Positions 50,753-57,580 of a stretch of 64,000 nucleotides of DNA are shown in pieces; the stretch's first letter is position 1; the number at the start of each line of letters is the position of its first letter. Source of the stretch: Geobacillus genomosp. 3 (GTDB taxonomy: Bacteria > Bacillota > Bacilli > Bacillales > Anoxybacillaceae); the NCBI RefSeq assembly GCF_000445995.2, contig NC_022080.4:1550001-1614000 (forward strand), read 5' to 3'. Below the pieces are notes generated by a model. It was not told the origin of the DNA. It saw nothing but the letters and a program-made list of their open reading frames with translations, and ran no database searches. The position numbers were made by a program, and so were the translations under genes.

Positions 50753-51187
50753 ATGAAGTGGCTATGGATGATGCTGGCCCTAGCAGCCGGGATGGCGGTT
50801 TCCATACAGGCGGGAGTGAACGGTGGCCTCGGCAGGCGGGTCGGTGTGTTGGAAGGATCGTTCGTTTCGTTTTTGATCGGGACGATCGTCCTGTTTTTAG
50901 TGCAATTGTTTTTTGGAAAAGGCGAATTGCTCGCCATGTTTTCTGTGCCGAAATGGCAGCTGATCGGCGGGATTCTCGGCGCCTTTTACGTGTTTGTCAT
51001 GGTGCTTATCGTCCCAAAAGTCGGCGTCGCCAATTCGTTGATGGCTGTAGTCGCCGGGCAGCTCGTGATGAGTTCGATTGTAGACCATTTTGGTTTGTTC
51101 GGCGGGCAACGCATCCCGTTTGATCTGACGCGCCTGGCCGCGATGGTCTTTCTGTTTTTGGCGCTTTGGCTTTTTTTTCGCAAATGA
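50753..51187 (+). CDS. DMT-type small transporter (YdcZ/DUF606 family)
   Basis: 144 residues, five helices, the half-size DMT_2/YdcZ fold. The opening LALAAGMAVSIQAGVNGGLG and LGAFYVFVMVLIVPKVGV are family hallmarks. Probably a homodimeric transporter or efflux protein of unknown substrate. ATG 50753, 11 bases after GGGAGG; the longer frame to 50636 is part of the leader. Monocistronic. Confidence 0.85.
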   Translation: MKWLWMMLALAAGMAVSIQAGVNGGLGRRVGVLEGSFVSFLIGTIVLFLVQLFFGKGELLAMFSVPKWQLIGGILGAFYVFVMVLIVPKVGVANSLMAVVAGQLVMSSIVDHFGLFGGQRIPFDLTRLAAMVFLFLALWLFFRK

Positions 51188-51560
51188 GCGCGACTCGATA
51201 GCAGCCAATTGAGCTGCGGCCGTGTTGGCCTTTGGATCATGTCGTCCCATCGCTTTATGCCTAGGTGTATCGCCTCTGGCCTATACACCTGTACGGTTTA
51301 TTGCGTGCGTTGGGACGACGGGATGCGTGTCCTAAAGGAAAAAGCCGCCAAGAGCACGTTTTTCCGTTGAAATATGTCTCTATTTTCTTTTGGAAAGATC
51401 TGCTACAATACAAATGGAAAAGGGTGCTCATCGCAGGCAATAAGTAACGGCACAGCCCTTTGGTTTCTTGAACGGCGGCCTCGCTGCGCTGAGCGGCCCA
51501 TTTTTGATTTTTCCGCCTGTTTCAAAACAAAAGATGGGCGGCCAATAAGGAGAGAGAATA
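51188..51560. other. Intergenic stretch with nested inverted repeats
   Basis: 373 bases without a supported gene. Contains the nested palindrome 51241-51319 (separate entry) and a weak TACAAT box (51404-51409) that could start the next transcript. Confidence 0.45.
51241..51319. repeat. Nested inverted repeat
   Basis: GTCGTCCCA (51241-51249) is the exact complement of TGGGACGAC (51311-51319); inside it AGGTGTAT (51263-51270) complements ATACACCT (51283-51290). No T-run follows. Confidence 0.6.
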
Positions 51561-51746
51561 GTGTTGATCTATCGACTGCTTGGTCTTGCACTTGTTTTCT
51601 TTGCCATTTCTTTGTTTGTAGAGGGGGCTTGGTGGGCCGGGACGGTTTGCTTTTTGATTGGGGGAGGAATGGCAGCCGTGGGCTGGCTGCGGCGCCCCCG
51701 GCGCCACCCTAAGGGCGGAAAGGAAGGAAAAGAAGGATTGTTGTAA
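51561..51746 (+). CDS. Small two-helix membrane protein, unknown
   Basis: 61 residues with two hydrophobic helices (about 3-21 and 24-42) and a basic C-terminus (RRPRRHPKGGKEGKEG) that should lie in the cytoplasm. GTG 51561 has AAGGAGAGA upstream. It lies 59 bases before ylmA and could be co-transcribed. Family not recognised. Confidence 0.6.
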   Translation: MLIYRLLGLALVFFAISLFVEGAWWAGTVCFLIGGGMAAVGWLRRPRRHPKGGKEGKEGLL

Positions 51747-51805
51747 GTTAGCATAGAAAAAGCAAAGGTGGGAGTGTTTCAGAAAATCGCAGGGGAGAGG
51801 AGACC

Positions 51806-52588
51806 ATGACAACGATGATCCAGATGCATAATGTATCGTGGGTGCGGGGGGCACGTGCGATTTTGCATGACATCACCTGGGAAGTCAATGAGGGCGAGCA
51901 TTGGGCCATTCTCGGCTTAAACGGTTCGGGAAAGACATCGCTTCTCAATATCATTACCGGTTACCAATATCCAACGCGCGGCGAGGTCGAGGTGTTGGGA
52001 TATCGGTTTGGGCGGGCGAGTTTGCCGGAGATGCGCCGGCACATCGGATTTGTCAGCAGCGCGCTCGATCAGTTTCACGATACGCTGCAAACCGAGACGG
52101 TCGAAGATGTGGTCGTAAGCGGAAAGTTTGCGACGATTGGCCTTTATGATGCGATAACCGGCGAGGACCGGGATAAAGCGGAGGCATTGATGGAATCGTT
52201 CCGCCTACAAGCGGTGAAAGGGAAGCGATACGCGACGCTGTCGCAGGGGGAAAAACGGAAAACGTTGATCGCCCGGGCGCTGATGGCCGACCCGGCGCTG
52301 CTCATTTTGGACGAGCCCACCGTCGGTCTTGACCTATGGGCGCGTGAACAGATGCTTTCGCTCATCGCGCCGATTGCCGCCCGGCCATGCCATGTGTTGT
52401 ATGTGACGCATTACATTGAAGAAATTGTCGAACCGATCACCCATGTTTTGCTTCTGCGGGACGGCCGCGTCGCCGCTGCCGGGCGGAAAGAAGACGTGTT
52501 GACGGATGAGCGGCTGTCTGAAGCGTTTCAGTTGAACATTCGCGTTCATTGGGAAGACGGCCGGCCGTGGGTGTCGGTGCGCCGCTAG
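51806..52588 (+). CDS. ylmA: ABC-type ATPase without permease (YlmA-like)
   Basis: 260 residues. Walker A GLNGSGKTS, Q-loop IGFVSSALDQ, signature TLSQGEKRKTLIARAL, Walker B LLILDEPTVGLD, H-loop YVTHYIEEI. Similar in size and motifs to B. subtilis YlmA (about 264), an orphan ATPase of the PhrA/ModF-like class. No permease gene is adjacent. ATG 51806 follows GGGGAGAGGAGA. Its stop overlaps, on the other strand, the end of a trehalase remnant. Confidence 0.83.
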   Translation: MTTMIQMHNVSWVRGARAILHDITWEVNEGEHWAILGLNGSGKTSLLNIITGYQYPTRGEVEVLGYRFGRASLPEMRRHIGFVSSALDQFHDTLQTETVEDVVVSGKFATIGLYDAITGEDRDKAEALMESFRLQAVKGKRYATLSQGEKRKTLIARALMADPALLILDEPTVGLDLWAREQMLSLIAPIAARPCHVLYVTHYIEEIVEPITHVLLLRDGRVAAAGRKEDVLTDERLSEAFQLNIRVHWEDGRPWVSVRR

Positions 52589-52868
52589 GCCGGCCGCGGG
52601 CTTCGTTGACAGACCGTGCATCCGAGAAGATCGACCGCTATTTTGGCGTAAACCGCATTCGTCCAGCCAAATCCCTCTTGGGAAGGGTAGCGGCCCACGG
52701 TACGGATGCTCATATCGGCAACATTGTATTTTTCATACAGCTTGCCCGTTTTCCAATATACGTTGGTGCAAAGCCGAATCCAGCGGCGGGCGATTTCTTG
52801 CGCTTCTCGATCGTACCCGTAATTTTTCAGCCCTTTGATGACGATCCAGTGAATAGCTCGCCTTTGGA
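52585..52868 (-). pseudogene. C-terminal remnant of a GH37 trehalase
   Basis: A minus-strand frame ending at TAG 52585 reads HWIVIKGLKNYGYDREAQEI, ARRWIRLCTNVYWKTGKLYE, KYNV and RYPSQEGFGWTNAVYAKI. These match the C-terminal quarter of GH37 trehalases, including the second family signature QEGFGWTNG. It has no start and no upstream catalytic half; upstream sequence shows no further GH37 motifs, so the gene is lost. Confidence 0.7.
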
Positions 52869-53090
52869 ATAAGGCGGGCTCGTTTTAATCAGCTGCCCCC
52901 ACCGTTGATGAATGGAAGAAACCACATGCTCGACGGCTGGATCCGGGCAAGTGACCGTGACGTCCGGAAGCTCGATTGACAACGGCTGTCCCTCCATGGG
53001 AATGGTCTCTATGGCTATGTATACGGCCAAAACGACCCGGTTATACCGCCAATCAGATGCAAGGCGACAGCAGAAGAAAACGGAAGCCGG

Positions 53091-53135
53091 GCCGCAAGAG
53101 CCGCCGAACAAGGGCAGCTCTTGCGGCCGCTTTTT
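53091..53135 (+). terminator. Hairpin terminator
   Basis: GCCGCAAGAGC (53091-53101) pairs with GCTCTTGCGGC (53117-53127), followed by CGCTTTTTC. Its orientation is plus, yet no plus-strand gene lies directly upstream; it may also end the minus-strand small gene. Confidence 0.6.
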
Positions 53136-53341
53136 CAAAACGCCCGATCAACCGGCGGAAAATCGATACCATCCGCCTCTTGGCGGCCGTCAGCCGGCGT
53201 GACTTCAATGACCGGCGGCCGTCCGTTTTCAAAGCCGCGGGCGATGTCGCGAATCGGGCTCATTTCATCGGGAACGCCGATTCCCGGAGTATAGCGCGGC
53301 AAGCCGGAAGCGGCGCCGCGTTCTTCCCAAGGTTCTCTCAT
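53135..53341 (-). CDS. Small hydrophilic protein, unknown
   Basis: 68 residues, Pro/Gly/Arg-rich, no membrane segment; MREPWEERGAASGLPRYTPG at the start and IARGFENGRPPVIEVTP in the middle. ATG 53341 has GGAGGTG seven bases upstream on the minus strand. It looks like a small conserved spore- or stress-type protein but I cannot name a family. The longer frame to 53575 has no ribosome site. Confidence 0.5.
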   Translation of the reverse strand: MREPWEERGAASGLPRYTPGIGVPDEMSPIRDIARGFENGRPPVIEVTPADGRQEADGIDFPPVDRAF

Positions 53342-53491
53342 GAACAAACACCTCCATATTCTCAGTATGGCCGTTTGTAGAGGCCATACAAATGGAAATC
53401 GCATCCTTTCCCTCCAGTTCATTTTTGAAGCATCTCTGCCTATGGCAGGCATACTATTCATGACGATGTGGGCCATAGGAGGGAACCGAAG

Positions 53492-53761
53492 ATGAGCTCT
53501 AGAATTGAAACGATCGAAGCGATATGGCGCCGTCAATGCGGCACATGGGAAAAAAGCGATGCGGCTTGCATTCAATCGTTTTTAGCGGAATGTTTGCACC
53601 GCCATCTTGATCCGCAAGATGCGCTCAATTGGCTCATCGAGCACCGCACTGCGCTTCCCGACGGCGACGCAGTCGTGAGCGAGGCGCTTCGTTGGGTGAA
53701 CGAACATACATCGACCGGCTCCCCGGTTTCCGGAATCGGGGCGGAACGTGAAGGGGTATAG
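53492..53761 (+). CDS. Small conserved hypothetical protein
   Basis: 89 residues, mostly helical, acidic: MSSRIETIEAIWRRQCGTWE, then IQSFLAECLHRHLDPQDALNW. No signal peptide. ATG 53492 follows AGGAGGGAACCGAAG. The next small gene lies 45 bases downstream, so the two probably share a transcript. Not recognised. Confidence 0.6.
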   Translation: MSSRIETIEAIWRRQCGTWEKSDAACIQSFLAECLHRHLDPQDALNWLIEHRTALPDGDAVVSEALRWVNEHTSTGSPVSGIGAEREGV

Positions 53762-53806
53762 CCATAGGCCGTCATCAAGGCGGCAAACAAGAAAGGGCGG
53801 AACGAC

Positions 53807-54115
53807 ATGGTATGGGTCATCAAAACAAAGCACGAGAGTGAAAATGGTGAGACCGCTGCGCTCGAACTGGAAAGTGAAGACGGCTGGCTTGATGCCAACG
53901 TCCGCTGGGACGGATGCATGGAAATCCATTTGTACTCGGTCACAGAGGAAGGCCGTGAACTGAGCGATACGTTTCATACGTGCGATCTGCAAGGGTTGAT
54001 TGAACGGCTGCAATCGCTTGATGCCGTCTGTCGATCGTTTTTTGAGTCTCAAGAGGACAAGAGGGAAGACGAAGGGCGCGCCGATGGCGGCGCTGCTGAC
54101 GTCATCAGCCATTGA
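53807..54115 (+). CDS. Small conserved hypothetical protein
   Basis: 102 residues. The first 75 look like a small beta-rich domain (MVWVIKTKHESENGETAALE, then VRWDGCMEIHLYSVTEEG), the tail is acidic and disordered. ATG 53807 with AAAGGGCGG upstream. Follows 53492-53761 closely. Not recognised. Confidence 0.6.
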   Translation: MVWVIKTKHESENGETAALELESEDGWLDANVRWDGCMEIHLYSVTEEGRELSDTFHTCDLQGLIERLQSLDAVCRSFFESQEDKREDEGRADGGAADVISH

Positions 54116-54276
54116 ACGAGAAGCCGCTCCCATGGCTTCTCTTCTTTCTGCTTCCATGCGATTGAACACGTAAGCCTTTCCTGCCCCTCTGCCGTGAAGC
54201 AGGTTGAGATCGTCGCTTCCGTACCCCTTCCATTCTCCGCAAAAGGAGAAAGTTCTCGGTCAAGTCGACAAAAATG

Positions 54277-54335
54277 TTTCAAATATTCAAAATGTATTGT
54301 ATAATAAAATCAGCGACATACCAACCGGTTGGTAT
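54277..54335 (+). promoter_or_regulatory. Promoter and second TetR-type operator
   Basis: TTTCAA (54277-54282), 17 bases, TATAAT (54300-54305), then ATACCAACCGGTTGGTAT (54318-54335), identical over all 18 bases to the operator at 34549-34566 and in the same position relative to the promoter. Confidence 0.8.
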
Positions 54336-54384
54336 ACAGTGTTTTGAAAACGGATTCAAAAAAAGAAGGAAAAGGGGAGAAACC

Positions 54385-55137
54385 GTGAGGCTGAACGGAA
54401 AAGCTGCGATTGTCACCGGCGGCGGCAGCGGCATCGGCCGGGCGACGGCGGTGCGGTTTGCGGAGGAAGGCGCAAAAGTGGCGGTGAGCGACATCGACGA
54501 GGCGGGAGGGGAAGAAACGGTCCGCCGCATTCGGGAAAAAGGGGGCGAGGCGATTTTTGTCAAAGCCGATGTTTCCGATTCAGGGCAAATGAAGCGGCTC
54601 GTGCAAACGGCTGTGGCGGCGTTCGGCGGCTTGCATATTCTCTTTAACAATGCCGGCATCGGCCATTCCGAAGTGCGGAGCACCGACTTGTCCGAAGAAG
54701 AGTGGGACCGGGTCATCGATGTCAACTTAAAAGGCGTGTTTTTAGGCATCAAATATGCCGTGCCGGCGTTGAAAGAATCCGGCGGCGGGGCGATTGTCAA
54801 TACATCGAGCTTGCTGGGGATTAAAGGAAAAAAATACGAATCGGCTTACAACGCTTCCAAAGCCGGGGTCATTTTATTAACGAAAAACGCGGCGCTTGAA
54901 TACGGCAAGTTCAATATTCGCGTCAACGCCATCGCGCCGGGCGTCATTGATACGAACATCATTGCTCCATGGAAACAAGATGCCCGCAAATGGCCGATCA
55001 TCTCGAAAGCGAACGCCCTCGGGCGCATCGGGACGCCGGAGGAAGTGGCGAACGCGGTGTTGTTTTTGGCGTCTGACGAGGCATCGTTTATCACTGGTGC
55101 GACGCTGTCGGTCGACGGCGGCGGACTGACGTTTTAG
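54385..55137 (+). CDS. Short-chain dehydrogenase/reductase
   Basis: 250 residues, classical SDR: TGGGSGIGRA (cofactor), NNAG, Ser in NTSSLLG, YNASKAG (Tyr-Lys). Asp at the end of beta-2 (VSDIDEAG) indicates NAD. GTG 54385 follows AAAAGGGGAGAAACC. First gene behind the second copy of the palindrome, so probably co-regulated with the acyl-CoA operon; substrate likely a 3-hydroxyacyl-CoA or an alcohol made in that pathway. Confidence 0.9.
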   Translation: MRLNGKAAIVTGGGSGIGRATAVRFAEEGAKVAVSDIDEAGGEETVRRIREKGGEAIFVKADVSDSGQMKRLVQTAVAAFGGLHILFNNAGIGHSEVRSTDLSEEEWDRVIDVNLKGVFLGIKYAVPALKESGGGAIVNTSSLLGIKGKKYESAYNASKAGVILLTKNAALEYGKFNIRVNAIAPGVIDTNIIAPWKQDARKWPIISKANALGRIGTPEEVANAVLFLASDEASFITGATLSVDGGGLTF

Positions 55138-55183
55138 GCTGCTTGATGTTATGAAAAACCACGGATAAGGGGGAGGGGGCGCA

Positions 55184-55954
55184 ATGCGCTTTTCCAATGC
55201 GGTAGCGGTTGTTACCGGCGGCGGCAGCGGCATCGGCCGGGCGACGGCCATTCGCTTGGCGCAGGAAGGGGCGGCGGTTGTTCTTGTCGGCCGCACGGCG
55301 GCGAAACTTGAAGAGACGGCTCAAGCCATCGAACGGTTGGGAGGAGCCGGCAGGGCGGAGGTGTTTGCCGCTGATGTCACGAAACGGGAACAAGTCGAGG
55401 CAGTAGCGGAATACATCCGCCGCCGGCACGGCGATTTGCATGTGCTTGTTAATAATGCGGGTATCTCGACCCATACGAAATGGCTCGAACTGACGGAACA
55501 GGAATGGGACGATGTGCAACAAGTGAACATGAAAAGCGTGTTTCTCGTTTCCCAAACACTCGCTCCGCTGATGATCGAGGGGGCGAAACGGGAGCGCGTC
55601 AACCGGGCGATCGTCAACGTCGCCTCGCTGTCAGGCCATCAAGCGGGGGCGCACATTCCGCATTACAGTGCGGCGAAAGCCGGCGTGATCAGCTTGACGA
55701 AATCGCTCGCCTTGGAGCTGGCTCCGCACGGCATTCGCGTCAACTCTGTCTCGCCCGGCTTTGTCGAGACGCCGCTCACCGAGCGCGGGCTGCAAAACGA
55801 GCGGTTTGTGAAAGCCATCGAGCGCAACACCGCCTTAAGGCGGGTGGGGACGCCGGAGGAAATTGCCAATGTCATCGCCTTTCTTGCCTCGGCGGAAGCG
55901 TCGTATATGACCGGCTCGGATGTGCTTGTCGATGGGGGATGGCTGATTACATAG
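55184..55954 (+). CDS. Short-chain dehydrogenase/reductase
   Basis: 256 residues: TGGGSGIGRAT, NNAG, Ser in NVASLSG, YSAAKAG. Beta-2 ends LVGRTAAK, with Arg instead of Asp, suggesting NADP. So the two neighbouring SDRs probably differ in cofactor. ATG 55184 follows AAGGGGGAGGGGGCGC. 46 bases after the first SDR with no terminator: one operon. Confidence 0.9.
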   Translation: MRFSNAVAVVTGGGSGIGRATAIRLAQEGAAVVLVGRTAAKLEETAQAIERLGGAGRAEVFAADVTKREQVEAVAEYIRRRHGDLHVLVNNAGISTHTKWLELTEQEWDDVQQVNMKSVFLVSQTLAPLMIEGAKRERVNRAIVNVASLSGHQAGAHIPHYSAAKAGVISLTKSLALELAPHGIRVNSVSPGFVETPLTERGLQNERFVKAIERNTALRRVGTPEEIANVIAFLASAEASYMTGSDVLVDGGWLIT

Positions 55955-56004
55955 CCTGGCCGGTTTCGCGGTGGTGACGAAAACATGGAAAGGGAAGAAG
56001 GAAC

Positions 56005-56175
56005 ATGGTGGAATCTCCGCATTTGCTTGTGGACCGGTCTAGGTTCTCCTCATCCAAAACGTGTTCATGCTATGGTCGAGTCAAGGCATCTTTATCTCTT
56101 TCTGAACGTACATTTCGCTGTGACTGCAGGTTGGTGGCCGATCGAGATGTCAACGACGCCATCGATATCAAGTAA
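56005..56175 (+). pseudogene. C-terminal remnant of IS605-family TnpB
   Basis: A frame of 56 codons ending at TAA 56173-56175 reads VDRSRFSSSKTCSCYGRVKA, SLSLSERTFRCDCRLVADRD and VNDAIDIK. This is the TnpB zinc ribbon followed by the RuvC-III motif DRDxNAAxNI. The ribbon is damaged (CSCYG and CDCRL for CSxCG and CxxCG). The first about 300 residues of TnpB are absent. Confidence 0.75.
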
Positions 56176-56321
56176 AGAAGAAATGAGACAGTTGGCGTAT
56201 CCTAACGCCTACCAGAACGGTGAGGCACACGGGGATCGCTCGGTCAACTTCCCATCATGAGATGGGATTACCCGAGAAGCCCCCATCGCTAAGCAAAGCG
56301 TAGGTGGTGGCAGTATGTCAC
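56176..56321 (+). ncRNA. Right end of an IS605-type element with omega-RNA scaffold
   Basis: Directly after the tnpB stop. CTCGG (56239-56243) pairs with CCGAG (56272-56276) around the perfect stem CCCATC/GATGGG (56251-56266); then GAAGCCCCCATCGCT with AGCGTAGGTGGTGG forms the terminal hairpin, ending near GTCAC (56317-56321). This is the usual 3' end of Firmicutes TnpB elements, where the omega RNA lies. Expression is not shown. Confidence 0.6.
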
Positions 56322-56384
56322 AGGAAAGTAGCATGAGACCGATCCGCACCGGGAAACGGGGATCGCGATGCTCAGCCGGTGAAA

Positions 56385-56429
56385 CCAAATTAAGCCCCTC
56401 TGTCGTGCCTAAGCGGGCGGGAGGGGCTT
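56385..56429 (-). terminator. Terminator of the kinase operon
   Basis: AAGCCCCTC (56392-56400) pairs with GAGGGGCTT (56421-56429); on the minus strand it is followed by an AT-rich stretch. Confidence 0.65.
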
Positions 56430-56442
56430 TGGCTTGTTAGGT

Positions 56443-57270
56443 TTAAAGCGCGCCAACTTGTGTCAGGTCGTTTTCGGCCAATAGCTGCCGAATATCGGCG
56501 ATCAATTCGTCAACGCAGTCATACGGCGCATCCAACTGCAGCATTTTCCGTAAAATCGCCCGTGCTTTCGAGGACAAGTCGAGCTCTTCTTCCCAGCTTT
56601 TTTCATCCTCATTGGCGGGCTCGTAAGCGGAATATAGCAGAAATAAGGTGAAATGTCCGAGGGCATAAAAATCGCTTCGTGGGTGTGGTTCGCGCCGCAG
56701 TCGTTTTTCAAGCGGATCGCCATCATGAACATCGATCGATTCGCCCGTGCGGCACGCCAAGCCGAAATCGATGATGGCCACCGTTCCATGGCGCCAAATG
56801 ATGTTTGGAATGCGTAAATCGCGGTGGACGATGCCGAAAGCATGGATATACCGAACGACATCAAGCACATCAAGCAACAATTGGAACGCTGCTCGTTCCG
56901 TGTACGTGATTCCGCACTCGAAAATCTGCTCTTCCACCGTTTGCCCATCGATATAGTCCATGACAAGATGCGGCTGTCCGCCTTCGATAAACATATCGTG
57001 CAGCAGTGGAATTTGTGGATGGCGCAAGCGGGCGAGCACGTCGGCTTCGCGTTGAAGCAGGCGACGGCCGTCTTCCCCTTTTGTCCGCCTTGCCTGTTTA
57101 ATGACGACAAGCTGCCCGGTGTCACAATCGCGCCCTTGGTAGGCGATGCCGTAGCTGCCCATCCCGAGTTCTTTCATCACTTCGTAGCGGCCAGAAAGCA
57201 CATCTCCGCTCCGGTGCGGGCGGTCAATCCAGCGGGCGATGAACGGATGGCGTTCAAACAGGCGGTTCAT
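56443..57270 (-). CDS. Hanks-type Ser/Thr protein kinase (PrkD/YbdM-like)
   Basis: 275 residues, one kinase domain (about 28-265), no membrane helix. Gly loop GMGSYG, catalytic Lys in LVVIKQ, HRDLRIPN (HRD loop with Arg replacing the usual Lys), IDFGLA (DFG). The activation segment is short and lacks a clear APE motif, with HPRSDFYALGHF as the following helix. Closest in size and style to B. subtilis YbdM/PrkD. ATG 57270 overlaps the stop of the small upstream gene (TGATG), strong translational coupling. Confidence 0.85.
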   Translation of the reverse strand: MNRLFERHPFIARWIDRPHRSGDVLSGRYEVMKELGMGSYGIAYQGRDCDTGQLVVIKQARRTKGEDGRRLLQREADVLARLRHPQIPLLHDMFIEGGQPHLVMDYIDGQTVEEQIFECGITYTERAAFQLLLDVLDVVRYIHAFGIVHRDLRIPNIIWRHGTVAIIDFGLACRTGESIDVHDGDPLEKRLRREPHPRSDFYALGHFTLFLLYSAYEPANEDEKSWEEELDLSSKARAILRKMLQLDAPYDCVDELIADIRQLLAENDLTQVGAL

Positions 57271-57461
57271 CAGCTGCCAAAAAAGCTCGAGAAAAAGCTG
57301 CCGCTGTGATGTTTCTTTTTGTAATGATGATGGCCGTACTGGGATGGGTGCTTATAGGAATAAGATTTCGGTGTATGGTAATCGCTGCTGCTATAATGCT
57401 TGTTATAGTGCGACGGGTGATGGTGCTGGCCGAAAAGTGACTTTAACAACTTTTTGAACAT
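57270..57461 (-). CDS. His/Tyr/Ser/Lys-rich small protein coupled to the kinase
   Basis: 63 residues: MFKKLLKSLFGQHHHPSHYN at the start, then runs rich in His, Tyr, Ser and Lys, ending in SGSFFSSFFGS. Low complexity, basic, no membrane helix; it resembles spore-coat-type proteins in composition. ATG 57461 follows GGAGCGATCTCGTG. Its TGA overlaps the kinase ATG by one base, so the two are made together; many Ser and Tyr residues make it a possible kinase substrate. Confidence 0.65.
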   Translation of the reverse strand: MFKKLLKSLFGQHHHPSHYNKHYSSSDYHTPKSYSYKHPSQYGHHHYKKKHHSGSFFSSFFGS

Positions 57462-57541
57462 CACGAGATCGCTCCTTTACAGTAGATTTACTTATATATA
57501 CGGGAACAGAGAAAAGAAGGTTTCGGATTCAGAAAGCTAAA

Positions 57542-57574
57542 TGAACCGCCAGAGGCGTAGTTTCTGGCGGTTCA
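57542..57574 (-). terminator. Terminator of topB
   Basis: TGAACCGCCAGA (57542-57553) pairs with TCTGGCGGTTCA (57563-57574); on the minus strand TTTAG follows. Confidence 0.75.
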
Positions 57575-57580
57575 CAGCGA

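Noticed and set aside
52976-53380. 134-codon plus-strand open frame
   Set aside because: No ribosome site; it crosses the hairpin terminator at 53091 and runs antisense to a better-supported small gene.
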